Assembly (NCBI GenBank): GCA_000696115.1
Contig: JJOH01000001.1
Location: 186,001-250,000, forward strand
DNA from: Streptomyces olindensis
Lineage (GTDB): Bacteria; Actinomycetota; Actinomycetes; Streptomycetales; Streptomycetaceae
Direction of reading: 5' to 3'
Length of the DNA: 64,000 bases
Position numbers and translations under genes: made by a program. Position 1 is the first letter of the stretch. Each line of letters begins with the position of its first letter. A model generated the notes under the pieces. The model ran no database searches, was not told the DNA's origin, and saw nothing but the letters and a program-made list of their open reading frames with translations. Below are positions 60,615 through 64,000 of the stretch, in pieces.

Positions 60615-60639
60615 CGGGCACCCGTTCGTGCCCGTTTTT
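60615..60639 (+). terminator. Hairpin with T-tract in the DUF4184 upstream region
   Basis: CGGGCAC-CCGTTC-GTGCCCG (60615-60634) followed by TTTTTC looks like a factor-independent terminator for + strand transcription, about 105 bp before the DUF4184 start. It could be an attenuator, or stop antisense transcription leaving the transglycosylase promoter region. The remainder of the 60416-60742 gap has no other clear element. Confidence 0.5.
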
Positions 60640-60742
60640 CACCAGTTGGTCATGCGGAGAGCGCGACGGACTGCCCGTGTGCGGCATCCCGCATACTGGG
60701 GCCTTCCGAACTGCCTGGTAACGACCGTCGTGAGGAGCCGAG

Positions 60743-61600
60743 TTGCCGTTCACGCTGAGCCATGCGGCGGCCGTACTGCCCGCCGTGCGCACCGACGGGA
60801 GCGGCCGGGGCCGACTGGTGCCCGCCGCGCTCGTGGCGGGTTCCTTCGCGCCCGACATGACCTACTACGCGGCGAGTGTGCTGTCCGGGGCGATGGAGTT
60901 CGGTGACGTCACGCACTCGTTGCCGGGCGTCTTCACGGTCGATGTGCTGGTCGCCTGGGCGCTCGTGGGGCTGTGGCTGCTGGTGCGCGAGCCGCTGGTG
61001 GCGCTGCTGCCGCGGGGCCGGCAGGGGCGGGTGGCCGCCCTGGTGCGGTGCGGGGCGCCACGCGCGCGCGTGCGGCCGTCGCTGGTGGTGTGGTGGTACG
61101 TGTCCGCGGTGCTGGGCGCGCTGACGCACGTCGTGTGGGACGCGTTCACGCATCTCGACCGGTGGGGAATGCGGCTGTTTCCCGTACTGGGCCGGGAGGT
61201 GGCGGGCTCGCCGCTGTACTGGTATCTGCAGTACGGGGGTTCGGCGGTGGCGGCGGTCGTGATCGCGGTGTTCGTGGCGCGCGCGGTGCGGCGGATGCCC
61301 GGGGGCGAGCCGGTGGGTGTTCCGGTGCTGTCGGTGCGGGACCGGTGGGGGGCCGCTGCCGTGATCGGCGGTTTCGCGTTCGTGGGGGCGGTGCAGCGGG
61401 CGTCGCGGTGGTGGGCCTACTGGGGCTCGGCCGCGAAGCCGTGGGAGATCATTCCGACGGTGTGCTTCGGCGCGGGTGCGGGGCTCGTCCCGGCGCTGCT
61501 GCTGTACGCGGTCGGGGTCAGGGTGTGGCGTCCGGTTCCGGCCCCCGGCGGTTCCGGCCGCGTCGGCGAGACGGAGCCGAGCAGTCCGGCCGCTCGCTGA
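60743..61600 (+). CDS. DUF4184 family membrane protein
   Basis: A 285-residue protein with about six hydrophobic segments. It begins PFTLSHAAAVLP and contains LVAGSFAPDMTYYA and DVTHSLPGVFTVDVL, the conserved His/Asp motifs of DUF4184. These recall membrane-bound phosphohydrolase-like folds (His/Asp clusters), but no activity is proven. The start is a TTG at 60743 with GAGGAG six bases upstream. Its 3' end overlaps the next minus-strand gene by 83 bp. Confidence 0.83.
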   Translation: MPFTLSHAAAVLPAVRTDGSGRGRLVPAALVAGSFAPDMTYYAASVLSGAMEFGDVTHSLPGVFTVDVLVAWALVGLWLLVREPLVALLPRGRQGRVAALVRCGAPRARVRPSLVVWWYVSAVLGALTHVVWDAFTHLDRWGMRLFPVLGREVAGSPLYWYLQYGGSAVAAVVIAVFVARAVRRMPGGEPVGVPVLSVRDRWGAAAVIGGFAFVGAVQRASRWWAYWGSAAKPWEIIPTVCFGAGAGLVPALLLYAVGVRVWRPVPAPGGSGRVGETEPSSPAAR

Positions 61601-62096
61601 GGAAGCCGTCGGTCGTCGCGAGGAACACGGTGATGGTGGTGTGCGCCGGGCGGGGCCGCGGGAGCAGCGCGAGAACGAGGGTCAGGTAGCCGCGGGCCAG
61701 CTCGGCCCAGGGGTGGGGTGTCCGGCCGGGTGCGGCGGGGGTGCCGGGGCGTGGGGCGGCGGGGGTGCGGCCGGTGAGGCCGGGCGTGGCGGACGGGTCG
61801 ATGCCGGGCCGCAAGGCGGCGGTGCCGGTGGGACCCATGCCGAAGGGCCCCGCAGCGGCTCCGGTGGGACCCGCGCCGAAGGGCCCCGCAGCCGTGCCGG
61901 TGGGTCCGGTCGGCCGCCATCCCTGGGTCAGGTGTTGCCGGAGGCCCGCCGTCGCCTGGTGCAGGGCCGCCGCGAGGCCGGTGGGGACGCGGACGGTGCT
62001 TGCGGTTGCCGCGAACACCGGAACCGACGTGATCGGCGCGGCCGGCGCGAGTCCCACGCCTGGCGCCGAGCGGTTGAGGAGCGTGCGTATGCCCAT
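61518..62096 (-). CDS. Hypothetical protein with Gly/Pro-rich repeats
   Basis: A 192-residue protein. It starts MGIRTLLNRSAPG; residues 60-115 contain GPTGTAAGPFGA / GPTGAAAGPFGM / GPTGTA, 12-residue repeats coded by 36-bp units near 61820-61915. The C-terminal part has WAELARGYLTLVLALLPR and TITVFLATTDGFLS, which resemble streptomycete hypothetical proteins I have seen. It overlaps the DUF4184 gene by 83 bp on the opposite strand, so expression is plausible but not proven. It has no signal peptide. Confidence 0.6.
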   Translation of the reverse strand: MGIRTLLNRSAPGVGLAPAAPITSVPVFAATASTVRVPTGLAAALHQATAGLRQHLTQGWRPTGPTGTAAGPFGAGPTGAAAGPFGMGPTGTAALRPGIDPSATPGLTGRTPAAPRPGTPAAPGRTPHPWAELARGYLTLVLALLPRPRPAHTTITVFLATTDGFLSERPDCSAPSRRRGRNRRGPEPDATP

Positions 62097-62265
62097 GCCC
62101 GCATCCTTACGACCGGCGGGGGGTGGGGCGCCTTCTCGAGGGCCACGTGGGTGATGCACGCCCGCCCCTGCCCACCCGCAACACCGCCCCCTGCCCCATG
62201 CGAGGCCCCCTGCCCTGCGGTCCCCGGGCAGGGAACCCCCTGCCCGGTCCGGCCGGCGCGGCGGC

Positions 62266-64000
62266 CTAGTGGGCCGCCGACTCCCAGTCGGGTCCCGCGC
62301 CCACCGAGACGCCCAGCGGGACGCGGAGGTGCACGGCGTTCGCCATCTCGCGGCGGACGAGTTCCTCGGCGGTCTCCCGCTCTCCGGGGGCGATCTCCAG
62401 CACGATTTCGTCGTGGACCTGGAGGAGCATGCGGGAGGACAGGCCCGCCGCCCGCAGGGCGTCGTCCACCTTGAGCATGGCGATCTTCACGATGTCGGCG
62501 GCCGTGCCCTGGATGGGCGCGTTGAGGGCCATCCGCTCGGCGGCCTCCCGGCGCTGCCGGTTGTCGCTGTTGAGGTCGGGCAGGTAGCGGCGGCGGCCGA
62601 AGAGCGTCGCCGTGTAGCCCGTGGCCCGGGCCTCGTCGACCGCCCGGCGCAGATAGTCGCGTACGCCGCCGAACCGCTCGAAGTACGCGTCCATCAGGGC
62701 GCGGGCCTCCGCCGCCTCGATGTTCAGCTGCTGGGAGAGGCCGAAGGCGGACAGTCCGTAGGCCAGGCCGTACGACATGGCCTTGATCTTGCGGCGCATC
62801 TCGGCGTCCACCGCGGTCGGCTCGACCGCGAAGACCTGGGAGGCGGCGGTGGTGTGCAGGTCCTCGCCGGAGGTGAACGCCTCGATCAGGCCCTCGTCCT
62901 CGGAGAGGTGGGCCATGACGCGCAGCTCGATCTGGCTGTAGTCGGCCGTCATGAGGGACTCGAAGCCCTCGCCGACCACGAAGCCGCGGCGGATCGCGCG
63001 GCCCTCGTCCGTGCGGACCGGGATGTTCTGCAGGTTCGGGTCGGTGGAGGAGAGGCGGCCGGTGGCGGCGACCGTCTGGTTGAACGTGGTGTGGATCCGG
63101 CCGTCCGCGGCGATCGTCTTGATCAGGCCCTCGACGGTGACGCGGAGCTTGGCCTGCTCGCGGTGGCGGAGCATGATCACCGGCAGCTCGTTGTCCGTCT
63201 GCGTGGCGAGCCAGGCGAGGGCGTCGGCATCCGTGGTGTAGCCGGTCTTGGTCCGCTTGGTCTTGGGCAGGGCCAGCTCGCCGAAGAGGACCTCCTGGAG
63301 CTGCTTGGGCGAGCCGAGGTTGAACTCGTGCCCGGCTGCCGCGTGGGCCTCCTTCACCGCCTGCTGGACGGCGCCGGCGAACATCTGCTCCATGGCCTCC
63401 AGGTGGGGCCGGTCGGCCGCGATGCCGTGCCGCTCCATGCGGGCGAGCAGCGCGGACGTGGGCAGCTCCATGTCACGCAGCAGATCGGCGGCGCCGACCT
63501 CCTCCAGGCGGCCCTCGAAGGCCTCGCCCAGGTCGAGGACGGCGCGGGCCTGGATCATCAGGGCCTCGGCCTCGGCGCCCTCGTCCGCGCCGAAGGCGAG
63601 CTGGCCGTCGGCCGCGGCGGCGGGGGCCAGCTCGCGGTGCAGGTACTCCAGGGAGAGCGCGTCCAGGTCGAAGGAGCGGCGGCCCGGCTTGACCAGGTAG
63701 GCGGCGAGCGCGGTGTCCATGGTGACGCCCTCGACGCTCCAGCCGTGCTCGGCGAAGACGCGCATGGCGCCCTTGGCGTTGTGGAAGACCTTGGGCCGGG
63801 CGGCGTCGGCGAGCCAGGCCGCGAACGCCGTCTCGTCGGACTCGTCCAACTGGGAGGGATCGAACCAGGCGGCTGCCCCTCCGGGCGCGGCGAGGGCGAC
63901 CTCGGCGACGGAGCCGGTGCCGAGCGCCCACGTGTCGACCGTGGCGACGCCGAGGGGCCCGGTGGCGTGCTCGGTGAGCCAGGCGGTCAGCTCGCCGGTG
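62266..64000 (-). CDS. polA: DNA polymerase I (C-terminal part; 5' end outside window)
   Basis: The visible 577 residues cover the degenerate 3'-5' exonuclease domain and the whole polymerase domain. Motif A is ADYSQIELRVMAHL, motif B is RRKIKAMSYGLAYGLSAFGL and motif C is LQVHDEIVLE. The first Tyr of motif B replaces the Phe of Taq (F667) and E. coli (F762), as in mycobacterial PolA. The exonuclease site reads VDTWAL where E. coli has DTE, so proofreading is expected to be absent. PolA fills gaps and removes primers; the 5' nuclease domain lies beyond 64000. Confidence 0.97.
   Translation of the reverse strand, partial: TGELTAWLTEHATGPLGVATVDTWALGTGSVAEVALAAPGGAAAWFDPSQLDESDETAFAAWLADAARPKVFHNAKGAMRVFAEHGWSVEGVTMDTALAAYLVKPGRRSFDLDALSLEYLHRELAPAAAADGQLAFGADEGAEAEALMIQARAVLDLGEAFEGRLEEVGAADLLRDMELPTSALLARMERHGIAADRPHLEAMEQMFAGAVQQAVKEAHAAAGHEFNLGSPKQLQEVLFGELALPKTKRTKTGYTTDADALAWLATQTDNELPVIMLRHREQAKLRVTVEGLIKTIAADGRIHTTFNQTVAATGRLSSTDPNLQNIPVRTDEGRAIRRGFVVGEGFESLMTADYSQIELRVMAHLSEDEGLIEAFTSGEDLHTTAASQVFAVEPTAVDAEMRRKIKAMSYGLAYGLSAFGLSQQLNIEAAEARALMDAYFERFGGVRDYLRRAVDEARATGYTATLFGRRRYLPDLNSDNRQRREAAERMALNAPIQGTAADIVKIAMLKVDDALRAAGLSSRMLLQVHDEIVLEIAPGERETAEELVRREMANAVHLRVPLGVSVGAGPDWESAAH

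Noticed and set aside
60416..60742. Possible c-di-AMP (ydaO) riboswitch before the lytic transglycosylase
   Set aside because: This class often precedes cell-wall hydrolase genes, but I could not find its conserved segments on the minus strand.

Overview
The window is chromosomal DNA from a Streptomyces-type actinomycete. Evidence: very high GC, GC-rich third codon positions, many GTG and a few TTG starts, 4-bp ATGA/GTGA/TTGA gene overlaps, and families largely confined to streptomycetes (DUF397 with XRE-DUF5753 regulators, DUF574 methyltransferases, DUF6507, DUF6177, DUF6343, SPW_0924). The gene order, from TerD and uvrB at the left to coaE, rpsA and polA at the right, matches from memory the S. 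coelicolor SCO1964-SCO2003 neighbourhood. No rRNA, tRNA, CRISPR array or insertion sequence was recognised.

Layout. 1-7.2 kb: two TerD-domain stress genes, uvrB, an MHYT membrane sensor, a secreted glycerophosphodiesterase and an alkyltransferase-type DNA repair gene. Three of these starts are preceded by near-identical RecA-NDp (PafBC-type) DNA-damage promoters. 7.2-19.3 kb: metabolism and housekeeping, including the pseudouridine pair psuG/psuK, corA, a CBS protein, an orphan gltD and a MocR/AhpD divergent pair. 19.3-21.9 kb: an abaA/whiJ-like developmental regulator module (DUF397, XRE, ATPase-like protein) with a TTCGAA repeat array in its divergent promoter. 22.3-30.4 kb: ABC exporter, DUF899, a nucleoside-type deaminase, a phosphohydrolase/methyltransferase pair and an FUSC transporter.

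30.6-38.2 kb is the accessory island: DUF6507, a 765-residue secreted-toxin-like protein with a putative PD-(D/E)XK-type nuclease tip, its probable immunity gene, DUF6177, a YwqK-type antitoxin, a DUF6228 immunity-type gene and a second XRE/DUF397 pair. GC drops visibly in the toxin tip and its neighbour, and a 28-bp fragment of the toxin gene lies next to the YwqK gene.

38.3-50.3 kb: an expansin-like secreted protein; a hydantoin/allantoin-type locus (racemase homologue, NCS1 permease, GntR regulator with a 16-bp palindrome); family 5 uracil-DNA glycosylase with an MFS exporter and ArsR regulator; S4, DoxX and TPR proteins. 50.3-64 kb: conserved core genes coaE, PAC2, rpsA (with clear promoter and terminator), hrpB, DUF3068 with SPW_0924, a secreted lytic transglycosylase, DUF4184 and the C-terminal part of polA.

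A pattern spanning the window: six genes have a stop codon inside, or at the edge of, a short duplicated sequence (9.8, 14.7, 16.4, 18.5, 21.8 and 54.8 kb).
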